From assembly GCA_037127915.1 (NCBI GenBank), contig JBAXXL010000002.1, forward strand, positions 1-64,000: a stretch of 64,000 nucleotides of DNA, written 5' to 3'. How positions within the stretch are numbered: the stretch's first letter is position 1; each line of letters opens with the position of its first letter. This document shows positions 17,305 to 26,636 of this stretch, in pieces. Below the pieces are notes generated by a model. It had not been told where the DNA came from and did no database searches. It saw only the letters and a program-made list of their open reading frames with translations. Made by a program: the position numbers and the translations under genes. Origin of the DNA: JBAXXL01 sp037127915. Its GTDB lineage: Bacteria > Bacteroidota > Ignavibacteria > Kapaibacteriales > UBA2268.

Positions 17305-20271
17305 TTATTTCTGACTATATTGTGATTCGATTTTTTCAAGCCGCTTAAGCAAATCATTTATAACTTTTGCCTGGTCTTCGTTTATTTCTTTTTGTTTTTT
17401 CAGTTCGTTCAATAACAGTACCGACAGCATAGGATATTGCACAGCGTCCGGAATTAATTCCTCGGAAGTCGAGCCGGGGATTACGTCTTTTGATCTTGCA
17501 AATTCTGCCAATTCGGGTATAACTGCCGCTACCTCTTCTGCAATTAATCCGAAATACTGCTTGCCGTCAATTTTTGAGATATAAGAAACAGGTCTGAGAT
17601 TGTATATTCCTTCAGTATTTATTTCGATATTCCTAATATCAGTTTTGTAGCGGGCAGAGGATACTATTCTTTGAATCTTTCCATCGCTTGTAACTTGCAT
17701 ATTTGCAGAACCATTACCAATAGCATAAGCACCCTTGCAATAGAAGGAAGTCACATTATCATCTCCCAGCCTTACTTGATTGCTGGCAGTTGCAATGGCA
17801 CCGGTTCCAATTGCTGTGGCATTGGATATGTCATTTGCAGACACATCTGCATTAGCGCCAATAGCAGTGTTCACATTTCCTGTTGAGCAAGAGTTTAATG
17901 CTCCGTTACCAATTGCCGTATTACCGCTGCCTGAAGTGTTAGTATAAAATGCGCTGTTCCCCAACGCAGTATTGAAACTACCGTTATTATTATACCCTGC
18001 TTTTGTACCCACAGCTGTGTTGCTCTGCCCAGTTGAATTTGTGAACAATGCTTTGCTCCCCACAGCTGTATTATATTTTGCCTGATCAGCAGTCGGTGTC
18101 CCGAATCCATTATTATACAAAGCAGAATCACCAATAGCAACGAGATTGCTTCTATCTTTGTTTTTGTACAAAGAATAAGCACCCATTGCTACATTCGACC
18201 AACCAGTGTTGTTGTAAAAGAGGGCAGCAAATCCATTCGCGGTGTTATAGTTACCCGTTGTGTTGTATTCGAGGGTCTCAGATCCATTCGCGGTGTTAGA
18301 ATTGCCCGTTGTGTTGTTTCGGAGGGCTAAAAAACCATTGGAGGTGTTATCATATCCCTTGGTGTTGGAATAGAGGGCTAAATTTCCATTGGAGGTGTTA
18401 TTATTGCCAGAGGTGTTGGAATAGAGGGCACCACACCCAGTGGCAGTATTATAAGTACCCGTTGTGTTGTATTCGAGGGTCTCAGATCCATTGGCGGTAT
18501 TTTGATTGCCGGTGATGTTCCTAGACAGAGCTTTACTTCCAGTCGCTGTATTATTAATGCCAGAGGTGTTGGAATAAAGTGCATCCTTTCCTATTGCTAC
18601 ATTTGACCAGCCTGTGGTGTTGTTAAATAGAGCATAATATCCATTTGCAGTATTACAATCACCCGTTGTGTTGGAATAGAGGGCATGAGCTCCATTGGCA
18701 GTGTTATTAGAGCCCGTGGTGTTGTAATAGAGGGCAGAATCACCGGTGGCAGTATTCAATATTCCACTTGTATTTTTATATAAAGCGGCATTCCCAACCG
18801 CAACATTTGAGTGACCTGAAGTATTGGAATACAGTGTTTTTGAACCAACAGCTGTATTTCTTTCTCCGCTTGTGTTACTATACAAAGCAGAATCACCGAT
18901 TGCAACAAGATTGGAGCGGTCTTTGTTTGAATATAGTGTATATACTCCTATACCAATATTGTACGAACCGGTTTTATTTAACCACAAAGCTCCTCTACCA
19001 ACTGCTGTGTTCCCGGAGCCGGTCGTGTTATCCCACAAGGTCGCTGCACCGACACCAGTGTTATTTGAACCGGTTGAATTTATAACTAATGTATTTTCCC
19101 CAATTGCTGTATTTCTTAACCCGGTAGTGTTCGAAAATAATGCATCGTAACCAAACGCAGAATTTTGATAGCCGGTTGTATTTGCGTAAAGAGCTTCAGA
19201 GCCGACTGCTGTGTTCATATTTCCTTCGTAATCTCCGGTTGCTCCATTGCCATTATACATAAGTGTTCTATAACCAATTGCCACATTATTTGAATCATTC
19301 ACCTGACTGCTTAGAGCATCAAAACCAATTGCCACGTTCTGTCCTCCCTGGACATTGCTTTTCATTACATTCCTTCCAATACCAATGTTATTATTTCCTC
19401 TGTCATCCACATCGCCGGAATTAAAGCCAATGAAAATGCTCGACGTGTCCGATTTTCCATCTGTTAAATCATCAATGGATTTTGCTCCTGGCGAAGGAGC
19501 CCCGGTGATTTTTCCCCAAGAAACGTCACTTATTTTAGCATTATTTACTTTTCCATCTCCAATTGTCGGATTTGGATAAGTACCTGTTAAGTCTCCACCG
19601 GCCGATCCTTTTGGAAGTGCTGAAACATTTTGTGAAAAATTAATAGAGGCAGTTGGACCATTGGGATTTGTTATTGTCAAGTTCCCATCGGTGTTTTGGA
19701 TTCCCTGAATTCCAGTTCCACTGCCTCCGGAAGATGAAATTGTGATTTTCTGTCCGCTCTTAGTGATAGTAGTACCACCTCCACCTTCGAGAGTTACGAC
19801 ACCTTCCGTACCGTTGATACTCTTAACAAATCCGCTTGCATTCGGCGATAAACCTTCGGCTAAATTAGCTTTTTCGGAATTAAGCGCATAAGGTACCGCC
19901 TGCAGGAGAGTTGTGCTCATCTCGCTGAAATTAGTTCCACCGGCAGGGTCAATTTCTACTTTTAGGTAAATATCACCGGAATTCCAGTTAATAGTAGAGA
20001 ATGTTCCTGTAATAACCTGCCCTTTACCCATTACAACGGAAAATAAGCCGAACTTATTAGTACTAATGGAGTGGGTTTCAACATATAGATTTGTCCCGGG
20101 TAAAGGTCCTTTTATAAAGGAAAACCTTATACCAACCGGTTTATTATCCAAAGCGGTTCCGTTGCTATTTTGTGCTACCGCCTGGTAGTTTATTCCCTTT
20201 TGTGTCTGGGAATTCATAGTTGTTGATACCAGCAATAATGCTAAAGCGATTGTTAGAATTGTTGTTTTCAT
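17305..20271 (-). CDS. Giant surface protein with head repeats and S74 domain (copy 3 of 3)
   Basis: 988 residues, first in the leftward run of three. Its N-terminal domain is clearly homologous to the other two but with scattered differences, so it is the older copy. It has a single GGDLTGTYPNPTIG unit, the longest head region (about 265-840, again ~17-residue repeats, with two SNLVAIGDSALYxN blocks), and an S74 domain from about residue 871 (SSARYKTDI, QYFGLIAEEV, then the coiled-coil end NDLLKRLEKIES). The expected assembly is a trimeric fibre held by the S74 domain until it self-cleaves. The export route is not evident: I see a signal peptide but no T9SS domain and no YadA-type anchor. 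Confidence 0.8.
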   Translation of the reverse strand: MKTTILTIALALLLVSTTMNSQTQKGINYQAVAQNSNGTALDNKPVGIRFSFIKGPLPGTNLYVETHSISTNKFGLFSVVMGKGQVITGTFSTINWNSGDIYLKVEIDPAGGTNFSEMSTTLLQAVPYALNSEKANLAEGLSPNASGFVKSINGTEGVVTLEGGGGTTITKSGQKITISSSGGSGTGIQGIQNTDGNLTITNPNGPTASINFSQNVSALPKGSAGGDLTGTYPNPTIGDGKVNNAKISDVSWGKITGAPSPGAKSIDDLTDGKSDTSSIFIGFNSGDVDDRGNNNIGIGRNVMKSNVQGGQNVAIGFDALSSQVNDSNNVAIGYRTLMYNGNGATGDYEGNMNTAVGSEALYANTTGYQNSAFGYDALFSNTTGLRNTAIGENTLVINSTGSNNTGVGAATLWDNTTGSGNTAVGRGALWLNKTGSYNIGIGVYTLYSNKDRSNLVAIGDSALYSNTSGERNTAVGSKTLYSNTSGHSNVAVGNAALYKNTSGILNTATGDSALYYNTTGSNNTANGAHALYSNTTGDCNTANGYYALFNNTTGWSNVAIGKDALYSNTSGINNTATGSKALSRNITGNQNTANGSETLEYNTTGTYNTATGCGALYSNTSGNNNTSNGNLALYSNTKGYDNTSNGFLALRNNTTGNSNTANGSETLEYNTTGNYNTANGFAALFYNNTGWSNVAMGAYSLYKNKDRSNLVAIGDSALYNNGFGTPTADQAKYNTAVGSKALFTNSTGQSNTAVGTKAGYNNNGSFNTALGNSAFYTNTSGSGNTAIGNGALNSCSTGNVNTAIGANADVSANDISNATAIGTGAIATASNQVRLGDDNVTSFYCKGAYAIGNGSANMQVTSDGKIQRIVSSARYKTDIRNIEINTEGIYNLRPVSYISKIDGKQYFGLIAEEVAAVIPELAEFARSKDVIPGSTSEELIPDAVQYPMLSVLLLNELKKQKEINEDQAKVINDLLKRLEKIESQYSQK

Positions 20272-20940
20272 AAGACACTTCTGAAAAATAAAAAAATATT
20301 ATTCTGATTTTAGAGATTCAGTTAGATTTTCTTTTGACTTTTAATGGAATTGAGTAAGCCTGCGTCTTTTTATTAGTTTTCGTTATTAATCAAGATATTA
20401 AGTAAACAATCATAGGCGAAAGATTAATTATCTTTCGCCTGTTATTATTATATTCGAAAAGCACAATGATGTCGCCATCACTATTATTTCTGTAAAATAT
20501 TAGCATTATGTGAGTTAGTATTGCCTGAAGGAGAATGGAAGATCTCATATTTATCAGCAATATATATTATATATCCGGGCGATAAGTATTTCTGTATTGT
20601 TATTATTTTATTTTACGTATGCCCGACAATGGTTAATAAAAAATATTTTCTAAATTTCTTATTAATCTATATTTAAAATTACAAAAAATATTTATAATAA
20701 ACACAAATTATTTAATAAATGATAAATAATTTATGAATTAATAAAATTTGAAATAGTGATGTTAATTTGATATAAATAAATAACTAACTCATCCGATGTA
20801 TCAGCATTCATCAGATGAGTCAAATCTTCCTCAAAGAAAATCAAAACTTAATCTCACCAGCGTAACAATTTCTAATAGAATTCGTAATAAAATATATTAA
20901 ATATATAGAAATTAAAATAAAATTATAGAGGTTAAAAAAT
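20272..20940. other. Divergent intergenic region with two hairpins
   Basis: About 670 bases between divergent genes, very AT-rich. It holds a perfect 11-base hairpin (20414-20424 with 20430-20440, stem AGGCGAAAGAT) and a 12-base hairpin with one mismatch (20787-20798 with 20809-20820, stem ACTCATCCGATG). Neither has a T run in the right place. They may be ends of small transcripts or dispersed repeats. I see no gene. Confidence 0.55.
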
Positions 20941-21498
20941 ATGAAACGAATTAAATTACTAAGTTTGTTTGCGATCTTTGCAATTGGAATAGTACTTACG
21001 AGCTGTGATTTCTCAAGTCCAACATATATTGAGGGCGGGAATGCTGACATTCAAATGGATATGATAGTGCTAAAAGCGAGCGATTGGAAAGTAAATACAA
21101 CCTATCAATTCCAATGGTACCAGGAAATGGTACTTACTGGAAGTTCAATTAGTGTTTCGGATGAGGGTGTAGTAATAGCATATTACCGGAACGAATATGA
21201 TGGTTGGGAAGCATTACCGGCAACATCGGTATTCTGGGATACTGATAATGTAATATATTCAACAGAATTTTGGTATTCATTCGATAGTAGAGGCGTATAT
21301 TTCGATTATAGAAATACAAAACCAATAGGTGCGGCACCACCACAAAACAATATTGATGTGAAGTTAGTCATTATTGATAGGGTGTATTTCGACAAAATAA
21401 AAGACAAAGGCATTAATGTAAATAATTACAATGATTTGGTTGCTAAAGTAAAAAGCGATGGCGGAAAAGTAAATTCTGCGAATAATACCACGAAGTAG
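20941..21498 (+). CDS. Small lipoprotein of unknown function
   Basis: 185 residues. The signal sequence ends VLTSCDF, giving a lipid-modified Cys at about residue 22. The mature part is a predicted beta-rich fold with several YY/WY pairs (TYQFQWYQEM, VIAYYRNEYDGWEALP), and a C-terminal region from VKLVIIDRVYFDKIKDKGINVNNYNDL. I do not recognise the family from memory with certainty. The gene stands alone, with a good terminator downstream. Confidence 0.75.
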   Translation: MKRIKLLSLFAIFAIGIVLTSCDFSSPTYIEGGNADIQMDMIVLKASDWKVNTTYQFQWYQEMVLTGSSISVSDEGVVIAYYRNEYDGWEALPATSVFWDTDNVIYSTEFWYSFDSRGVYFDYRNTKPIGAAPPQNNIDVKLVIIDRVYFDKIKDKGINVNNYNDLVAKVKSDGGKVNSANNTTK

Positions 21499-21564
21499 AA
21501 AATCGAGAAAGTGTCCATTACCAAGCAAGGTGTCGGATGTTTCTAATGTATATAAATATTTTCC

Positions 21565-21598
21565 TCGCGTCATGAGTTTCTCTTGACGCGATTTTTTT
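21565..21598 (+). terminator. Rho-independent terminator
   Basis: TCGCGTCA (21565-21572) pairs with TGACGCGA (21584-21591), followed by seven T. Confidence 0.8.
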
Positions 21599-21846
21599 AT
21601 TCCTCATGTTAATAATTTTATTCGACTCCAGCCGGAGTCGCACAATCTTTTGTTACACCCTGTTCTACACATATTTGACCTCGCTGAGGTCGCTTATCAA
21701 TTACAAATTACGGTTTTTCTTGTTACCCCATTTTTCAAAGGGGGTTAGGTGGTTTCTCTTTCTTTTCTTCTTCTTCCCATTTATAATTTATCATTAATAA
21801 TTATTCTCTCTTCTTCTCATTAACAATTTACCATTGACAATTATTC
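21599..21846. repeat. Palindromes and AT-rich direct repeats
   Basis: CGACTCC / GGAGTCG (21623-21629 and 21634-21640) and GACCTC-gct-GAGGTC (about 21675-21689) are two variable-stem palindromes. On the minus strand their tails read GAATAAAA and AAATATGTGTAGAA. At 21779-21845, AATTTATCATTAATAATTATT and ATTTACCATTGACAATTATT (about 20 bases each) are imperfect direct repeats. No gene is supported. Confidence 0.55.
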
Positions 21847-22716
21847 CTATACCCTTTTTTGCAGAACTATTCCCGTCAAAATAAAAACCAAACCCACAAG
21901 AGTAGATATATAAATTGGTTCTTTAAGGATTAACGCTATAAGCATAAGAGAAATGAAAGGGGAGAGGTAAACTAGACTGCTCAGCTTGGCGTTCGATTTG
22001 GAATTCTTCAGCGCGGTGAGCCAAAGTACAAATGCGATTCCCATTTCGAAGAGTCCAATATACGTTGCGGCTAATGCTCCGCTAATATTCGGCACATTCA
22101 ACTTACCGATAATCGCCGAATAAATAATTATAAATATAGAGCCGAAGAAGAAATTGGTGCACAGTTTAACAACCGTGTCCCGCGCATCGCGAATGTTGAG
22201 TATCCAATATAACGCCCAAATCAGGGAACTAATCAATGCTAAACCCACACCCAAAGTATCGGAAAACTTTGCGCTTGTGAAATCTCCTCGAAAAGCGATA
22301 ATCACAACACCGAAAAAGCTTAGAAGCAGAAACAGGAATCCCTTCAGCTTGAGCTTTTGCTTCAGTAAAGGGACGGAGAGAAGAGCCAGAGCTATAGCCC
22401 AGGAATAATTCAAGGATAGCGCTTCTTGAGCGGGTAAGCGGTCGTAGGCGGCAAATAAGCACAGGTAATATGCGAAAGGATTGAGCGCGCCCATAATAAT
22501 CGACATCGCCAAATCGCGGCTCGATTGCCGGAACAACTGCCGGCGGTCGGACGAAATCAGAGCGATTATCAATAATACGAAAAAAGAAACAACAGATGAT
22601 ATCAGCAAAAGTTGGCTGACCTCGAGTTCGCGGAGAGCCAATTTGAAAGCCGTCGCTACGGTTGACCATAGCAAAACAGCCGATATTCCATATATAAATG
22701 ACTTCTTTTCTTTCAT
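21847..22716 (-). CDS. DMT-superfamily exporter (EamA family)
   Basis: 289 residues, with ten predicted membrane segments arranged as two EamA halves (about 5-140 and 150-287), the usual length for drug/metabolite transporters of this family. The N-terminal half shows LLWSTVATAFK and LNYSWAIALALLSVPLL; the C-terminal half shows YIGLFEMGIAFVLWLTAL and LVYLSPFISLML. The substrate is unknown. Its ATG lies directly after the T tract of the infC terminator, so there is no Shine-Dalgarno and expression may depend on readthrough from infC or on a promoter inside infC. Confidence 0.85.
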   Translation of the reverse strand: MKEKKSFIYGISAVLLWSTVATAFKLALRELEVSQLLLISSVVSFFVLLIIALISSDRRQLFRQSSRDLAMSIIMGALNPFAYYLCLFAAYDRLPAQEALSLNYSWAIALALLSVPLLKQKLKLKGFLFLLLSFFGVVIIAFRGDFTSAKFSDTLGVGLALISSLIWALYWILNIRDARDTVVKLCTNFFFGSIFIIIYSAIIGKLNVPNISGALAATYIGLFEMGIAFVLWLTALKNSKSNAKLSSLVYLSPFISLMLIALILKEPIYISTLVGLVFILTGIVLQKRV

Positions 22717-22745
22717 AAAAAAAAACTGCGGTTTAAGCCGCAGTT
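22717..22745 (-). terminator. infC terminator abutting the next start codon
   Basis: On the minus strand AACTGCGG-cttaaa-CCGCAGTT is followed by nine T; the next bases are the ATG of the DMT exporter gene. Confidence 0.8.
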
Positions 22746-22756
22746 CAAATCAATTT

Positions 22757-23383
22757 TTATACTGAAAGCAAATCTTCAGCTTTCTTTTCTTCTACTTTCT
22801 TTTTCGACTTACTTGGTGATAGAATAACCACCATACTTCTGCCTTCCATTTTTATAGGAGCGTCAATTTTAGCAACATCCGCTAATTCAATTACAAATCT
22901 TTCGAGCAATTCGCGACCGATTTCCTGATGGGTGATTTCTCTACCGCGGAAAAAGACACTTGCTTTCACTTTGTCGCCATCTTCAAGAAAACTTCTCGCG
23001 TGGCGCGTTTTGAAATTGAAATCGTGCGTGTCTGTACGCCATTTGAACCTAACTTCCTTCAACTGCGATTGCTGTTGATTTTTTTTCTGAAGTTTTTCTT
23101 TTTTCTGCAATTCATAAATGAATTTACCGTAATCAATTATACGGCATACAGGAGGTTTGGCAGTTGGCGCGATTTCTACTAAATCCAAATCGGCGTGATC
23201 TGCTCTGCTTAATGCATCTGCTATTGGTACTATACCAATCATATCTCCGCGTTGGTCTATTAAACGCACTTCGCTAATACGAATTTCGTGATTAATGCGA
23301 TGTTTTCTTTTTGGATCGCGGATTGGTTCGCGGCCCTTTGGATTTGTTCCCCGTTGTACGGGAGATGGACTTAAACTTTTCAA
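22757..23383 (-). CDS. infC: Translation initiation factor IF-3
   Basis: 208 residues from TTG 23383. IF-3 binds the 30S subunit, checks initiator codon-anticodon pairing and blocks 50S joining. The N-domain signature RINHEIRISEVRLIDQ, then DLVEIAPTAKPPVCRIIDYGKF, and the C-domain EVRFKWRTDTHDFNFKTRHARSFLEDGDKVK and FRGREITHQEIGRELL are all present (each slightly longer than I quote). There is no in-frame AUG before the conserved N-domain, and a stop lies just upstream, so the gene must start at a non-AUG codon (TTG, or an ATT/ATC further in). Rare starts on infC are a known self-regulation device. Neither rpmI nor rplT follows, unlike the usual order. Confidence 0.95.
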   Translation of the reverse strand: MKSLSPSPVQRGTNPKGREPIRDPKRKHRINHEIRISEVRLIDQRGDMIGIVPIADALSRADHADLDLVEIAPTAKPPVCRIIDYGKFIYELQKKEKLQKKNQQQSQLKEVRFKWRTDTHDFNFKTRHARSFLEDGDKVKASVFFRGREITHQEIGRELLERFVIELADVAKIDAPIKMEGRSMVVILSPSKSKKKVEEKKAEDLLSV

Positions 23384-24126
23384 GGAAACCTATAAATTAC
23401 TTAAAATTATTATTATCAAAAATAGTTAGTGCAAATTTAACTAAAAATATAATACAATCATACATTAATTATATATATTAAGCAAATTATTTTTAAATTA
23501 AGCGAAAATTTCTTTCTACCTCGTTCCAAAGCTCCTGCTCTGGAATGTCATTTCGGTCCCCGAGCCGAAATCCATCTTCGAAATCAATTTTGAATGTATG
23601 GACAGGTCGCGACCTGTCCGTCTTCGTAGGGACACGGCGTGCCGTGTCCTATTTTTTCGTTTTGTCAGGTGTTACACCTGCCTGCCGTTTGTAATCAAAG
23701 ACCCTCGGGTGTAACACCCAACGAAACTGCTACAGTGCGACTCCGAAGGAGTCGAATATAATTATTAATGATAAATTATAAATAATTAATGCGAAGAAAA
23801 CCAACCGCGAAGCGGTTGAAAGTGAATAGAAAAATGTGCCCCGTTTGTAATGCACGACTCCGGAGGAGTCGAATATGAATAGAAAATTATGCGCGAAATA
23901 CGCCGCACAACCTTGGCGTGGTTGAATGTGAAGAACCGCGCCCGCCCAAGGCAAAAAATGACCTCGGGTGGGGAGGGCAAGAAATGACGACGAAAGCGGA
24001 GAAGGACACGGCGTGCCGTGTCCCTACGGAAAAGGGCAGAAAATTTCCTGCCCCTACAAATTCCATTCATCATTCATCATTCATCATTTTTCATTTTTCA
24101 TTTTTCATTCATCATTCACATTTATT
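23384..24126. repeat. Repeat-dense gap: cluster of palindromic elements
   Basis: About 740 bases with no supported gene; open frames across it are made of repeats. Elements, in order: GTCATT-type hairpin 23547-23579; GGACAGGTCGCGACCTGTCC 23600-23619; GGACACGGCGTGCCGTGTCC 23630-23649 and again 24004-24023; a ~60-base element 23664-23724 (GGTGTTACACC and GGTGTAACACC cores) repeated at 32076-32135; hairpins with GACTCC or AACCGC stems at 23736-23760, 23801-23835, 23851-23886 and 23905-23935; GGGCAG...CTGCCC 24034-24053; and a tandem ATTCATC / TTTTTCA run 24062-24118. Confidence 0.7.
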
Positions 24127-24894
24127 TTAAGCTTTTTTTTTATATACTCGCATCGCAAAGCCATAAGCTACGATCATAATTCCTACGCACCACGCAAGAG
24201 CCACCCATATTCCATTGCCTACCGGTTGGTTTGCAAGTAACGCGCGGATGGCATCCACAATAGAGGTCACCGGCTGATTTTGAGCAAAGGCGCGAACAAT
24301 CCCTGGCATTGACGCTGTAGGTACGAACGCCGAGCTGACAAACGGCAGGAATATAATCGGATAGGAAAAAGCACTCGCCCCGTCCACGGTTTTTGCAGAC
24401 AGCCCGGCAATAACAGCGATCCAAGTCAAGGCTAATGTGAATAGTGCGAGTATCCCGCCAACAGCAAGCCAAGATAGTACACCCGCAGACGAACGAAAAC
24501 CCATAATCAACGCAACTATTATGATTACAACAACCGATATAGCGTTTGATACCAAAGAGGTCAGCACGTGGCCCCAAAGAACAGTCGAGCGCGCAATCGG
24601 CATCGAATGAAACCGCTCTAATATCCCTCTCTGCATATCCATAAACAGGCGGTAAGCGGTGTAAGCAATACCGCTAGCAATCGCTATTAAAAGTATTCCG
24701 GGGAGTAGATAATTCACATAGTTATCTGTGCCCGATTTAATTGCGCCGCCAAACACATATACGAACATCAGCATCATTACGATTGGTGTAATTGTTACAG
24801 TTAAGATTGTGTCCATACTGCGGAAAATATGGCGCATAGAACGTCCAAGCATAACACCCATATCGCTGAAAAAATAATTCTTCATCTTTTCCAT
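24127..24894 (-). CDS. ABC-2 type transporter permease (DrrB-like)
   Basis: 255 residues with six predicted membrane segments. The N-terminal cytoplasmic stretch (DMGVMLGRSMRHIFRSMDT) and the central RFHSMPIARSTVLWGHVL, a motif typical of daunorubicin-resistance-type permeases, place it in the ABC-2 exporter group. It forms a transporter with the ATPase just upstream: the ATPase stop and this ATG are directly adjacent, and the AAGGAGG ribosome site lies inside the ATPase gene, so translation is coupled. Likely role: export of a drug or lipid-like compound; the substrate is not readable. Confidence 0.9.
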   Translation of the reverse strand: MEKMKNYFFSDMGVMLGRSMRHIFRSMDTILTVTITPIVMMLMFVYVFGGAIKSGTDNYVNYLLPGILLIAIASGIAYTAYRLFMDMQRGILERFHSMPIARSTVLWGHVLTSLVSNAISVVVIIIVALIMGFRSSAGVLSWLAVGGILALFTLALTWIAVIAGLSAKTVDGASAFSYPIIFLPFVSSAFVPTASMPGIVRAFAQNQPVTSIVDAIRALLANQPVGNGIWVALAWCVGIMIVAYGFAMRVYKKKA

Positions 24895-25668
24895 TTATTT
24901 ATCCTCCTTTTTAGCGACGATTGCAAGGAATATCTCTTCCAAAGTCGGTTGTTTTTCAATATATTCAACCTTTGCCGGCGGGAACAACTTTTTCAGCTCC
25001 GCGAGAGTTCCGCTAACGATAATTCTCCCTTCGTGTAGAATGGCAATTTGATCGGCAAGTTGTTCGGCTTCCTCCAAATACTGTGTGGTCAGGAATACCG
25101 TAGTACCGCTGTCGGCTAGCTCCTTGACCATTTTCCAAACCTCAATGCGCCCCTCGGGGTCAAGTCCGGTGGTCGGTTCGTCGAGGAAAATGAGCGGCGG
25201 TTTACCTACAAAGCTCATCGCGATATCTAACCTACGGTGCATACCTCCCGAATAAGTAGCCACGCGGCGGTCTGCGGCTTCGGTCAAATCGAAGCGCTTT
25301 AGTAAATCTTCCGCTATCTGGCGCGGATTGCTAAGATGGCGCAGTTTGGCAATCATTATAATATTTTCTCGCCCTGTCAAGATCTCGTCCACAGCGGCAA
25401 ATTGACCGGTCAGGCTGATTGACTGCCTCACAAAGGCTGGTTTTGTCGAAACGTCGAATCCATTTACGGTCACGTTTCCGCTGTCTTTTTTTAGCAAAGT
25501 GCTAAGGATTCTGATAATTGTTGTTTTACCAGCTCCATTTGGGCCGAGTAGAGCGAAAATACTGCCCGCTTTTACATCAAAATCAACACCTTTCAAAACC
25601 GGAAGGTCTTTATAGGATTTTTCCAATCCTTTTACAGTGATGGCGATATCATTTTGTATCATTTTCAT
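24895..25668 (-). CDS. ABC transporter ATPase (DrrA-like)
   Basis: 257 residues. All nucleotide-binding motifs are intact: Walker A LGPNGAGKTT (about 37-46), signature YSGGMHRRLDIA (about 139-150), Walker B LIFLDEPTTGLDP (about 158-170), and the H-loop region, which reads LTTQY where many ABC proteins have TH; Q at that point is common in the DrrA subgroup. Its ribosome site overlaps the stop of the upstream regulator gene, and the permease follows with no gap. The three genes therefore form one operon. Confidence 0.93.
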   Translation of the reverse strand: MKMIQNDIAITVKGLEKSYKDLPVLKGVDFDVKAGSIFALLGPNGAGKTTIIRILSTLLKKDSGNVTVNGFDVSTKPAFVRQSISLTGQFAAVDEILTGRENIIMIAKLRHLSNPRQIAEDLLKRFDLTEAADRRVATYSGGMHRRLDIAMSFVGKPPLIFLDEPTTGLDPEGRIEVWKMVKELADSGTTVFLTTQYLEEAEQLADQIAILHEGRIIVSGTLAELKKLFPPAKVEYIEKQPTLEEIFLAIVAKKEDK

Positions 25669-25676
25669 TTTCTCCT

Positions 25677-26636
25677 CTATTCTGATATTAACGTAATACC
25701 TGTTAAATCCGCTTTTCCGTTTTTCAAAAAAGCGTAAGTCAGCTTATCAACTCGGCAGTCAATAAACCGAACACCTTTCAAATTCTTGTTTTTAAAGAAA
25801 GTGTTGATAAGCGTGGCATTTTGGAATGTCACCTTTTTAAATGAGCAATTTTCAAACGAGCAGTCCTCCACCGTACCAACGAAAACTATATCGACAAGCC
25901 CCATAGTATGAAATGAGGTGCGATTCCAGATCGCATTTGCTATTGTGTTTTTCTGTATGCCTCCGGTTTTGAAAACCGCCCCGCTAAAATCCGTGCCGGT
26001 GAGATCACAACCTGTAATAAAGCTTTTTGAGAATTCGGTTCCGGCAAAATCGGCGCCCGAGAAATCACAGCCCTCAATATTGCTTGCTGAAAATTCGGTT
26101 TCTTTCAGCGAACAATCCTTAAATATATTTTTGAGTAAGTTGGAACTCTGAATATGGCTTTTGCTGATGTCGGAACTTGAGAAGTCACAACTATCTACAT
26201 TATTGCTTTTTAGAAGAAGTCCCGACAAATCGGAACCTATAAACAGGCACTTCTGCATATTTGAGGCACTGAATTTTTCATTCAGGTTTTTCAATCCCGA
26301 AAAGTCAGCATCCACCCAATTACCGCGTGACATATCCCAACTAAGCATTTTCTTCTGCTTAGGGTCCGGCAATTCAACCGATTCCGTAACCAAAGGTTCA
26401 GCGGGTACTATTTCAGGAGCTTTGGATTCGAAGTTTTCTGAAAAATAATTCAGGTCAACCCCAAGAATTTCTGCAAGACGGATAAAGGTAGTGATATCGG
26501 GCATTGATTCGCCGCGCTCCCACTTTCCGACTGCCTGTGAACTGATGAATAGGCGCTCAGCAAGCTGAGCTTGAGAAACATTCATTCTCTTTCGCGCTTC
26601 GGCAATTTTATTGCCAATCATATTAGTATTTACCAT
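25677..26636 (-). CDS. XRE-family regulator with pentapeptide-repeat domain
   Basis: 319 residues. The N-terminal HTH_3 domain (about 6-66, with MNVSQAQLAERLFISSQAV and WERGESMPD) is a Cro/CI-type DNA-binding fold. After a ~40-residue linker the protein becomes a pentapeptide-repeat solenoid (about 105-310) with A(D/N)FSG, CDFSGADF, CDLTGTDFSG-like units. This coupling of an XRE head to a right-handed beta-helix is seen in other genomes beside ABC-2 exporters. It is first in the exporter operon, so it probably controls that operon. Pentapeptide helices can mimic DNA, so the tail might sequester a DNA-binding partner (speculation). A start at the second Met (26621) is also possible. Confidence 0.85.
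   Translation of the reverse strand: MVNTNMIGNKIAEARKRMNVSQAQLAERLFISSQAVGKWERGESMPDITTFIRLAEILGVDLNYFSENFESKAPEIVPAEPLVTESVELPDPKQKKMLSWDMSRGNWVDADFSGLKNLNEKFSASNMQKCLFIGSDLSGLLLKSNNVDSCDFSSSDISKSHIQSSNLLKNIFKDCSLKETEFSASNIEGCDFSGADFAGTEFSKSFITGCDLTGTDFSGAVFKTGGIQKNTIANAIWNRTSFHTMGLVDIVFVGTVEDCSFENCSFKKVTFQNATLINTFFKNKNLKGVRFIDCRVDKLTYAFLKNGKADLTGITLISE

Noticed and set aside
14566..20271. Regular repeats resembling a CRISPR array
   Set aside because: The 51-base period encodes the 17-residue head repeats; units are too diverged and too close to be repeat-spacer structure, and there are no cas genes.
22229..22669. 146-residue frame inside the DMT exporter gene, on the same strand in another frame
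   Set aside because: It has no coding signature, overlaps a clear EamA gene entirely and lacks a ribosome site.
23730..24240. Overlapping open frames in the repeat-dense gap
   Set aside because: They consist of palindromic repeats and run into the ABC permease on the opposite strand; no protein features.
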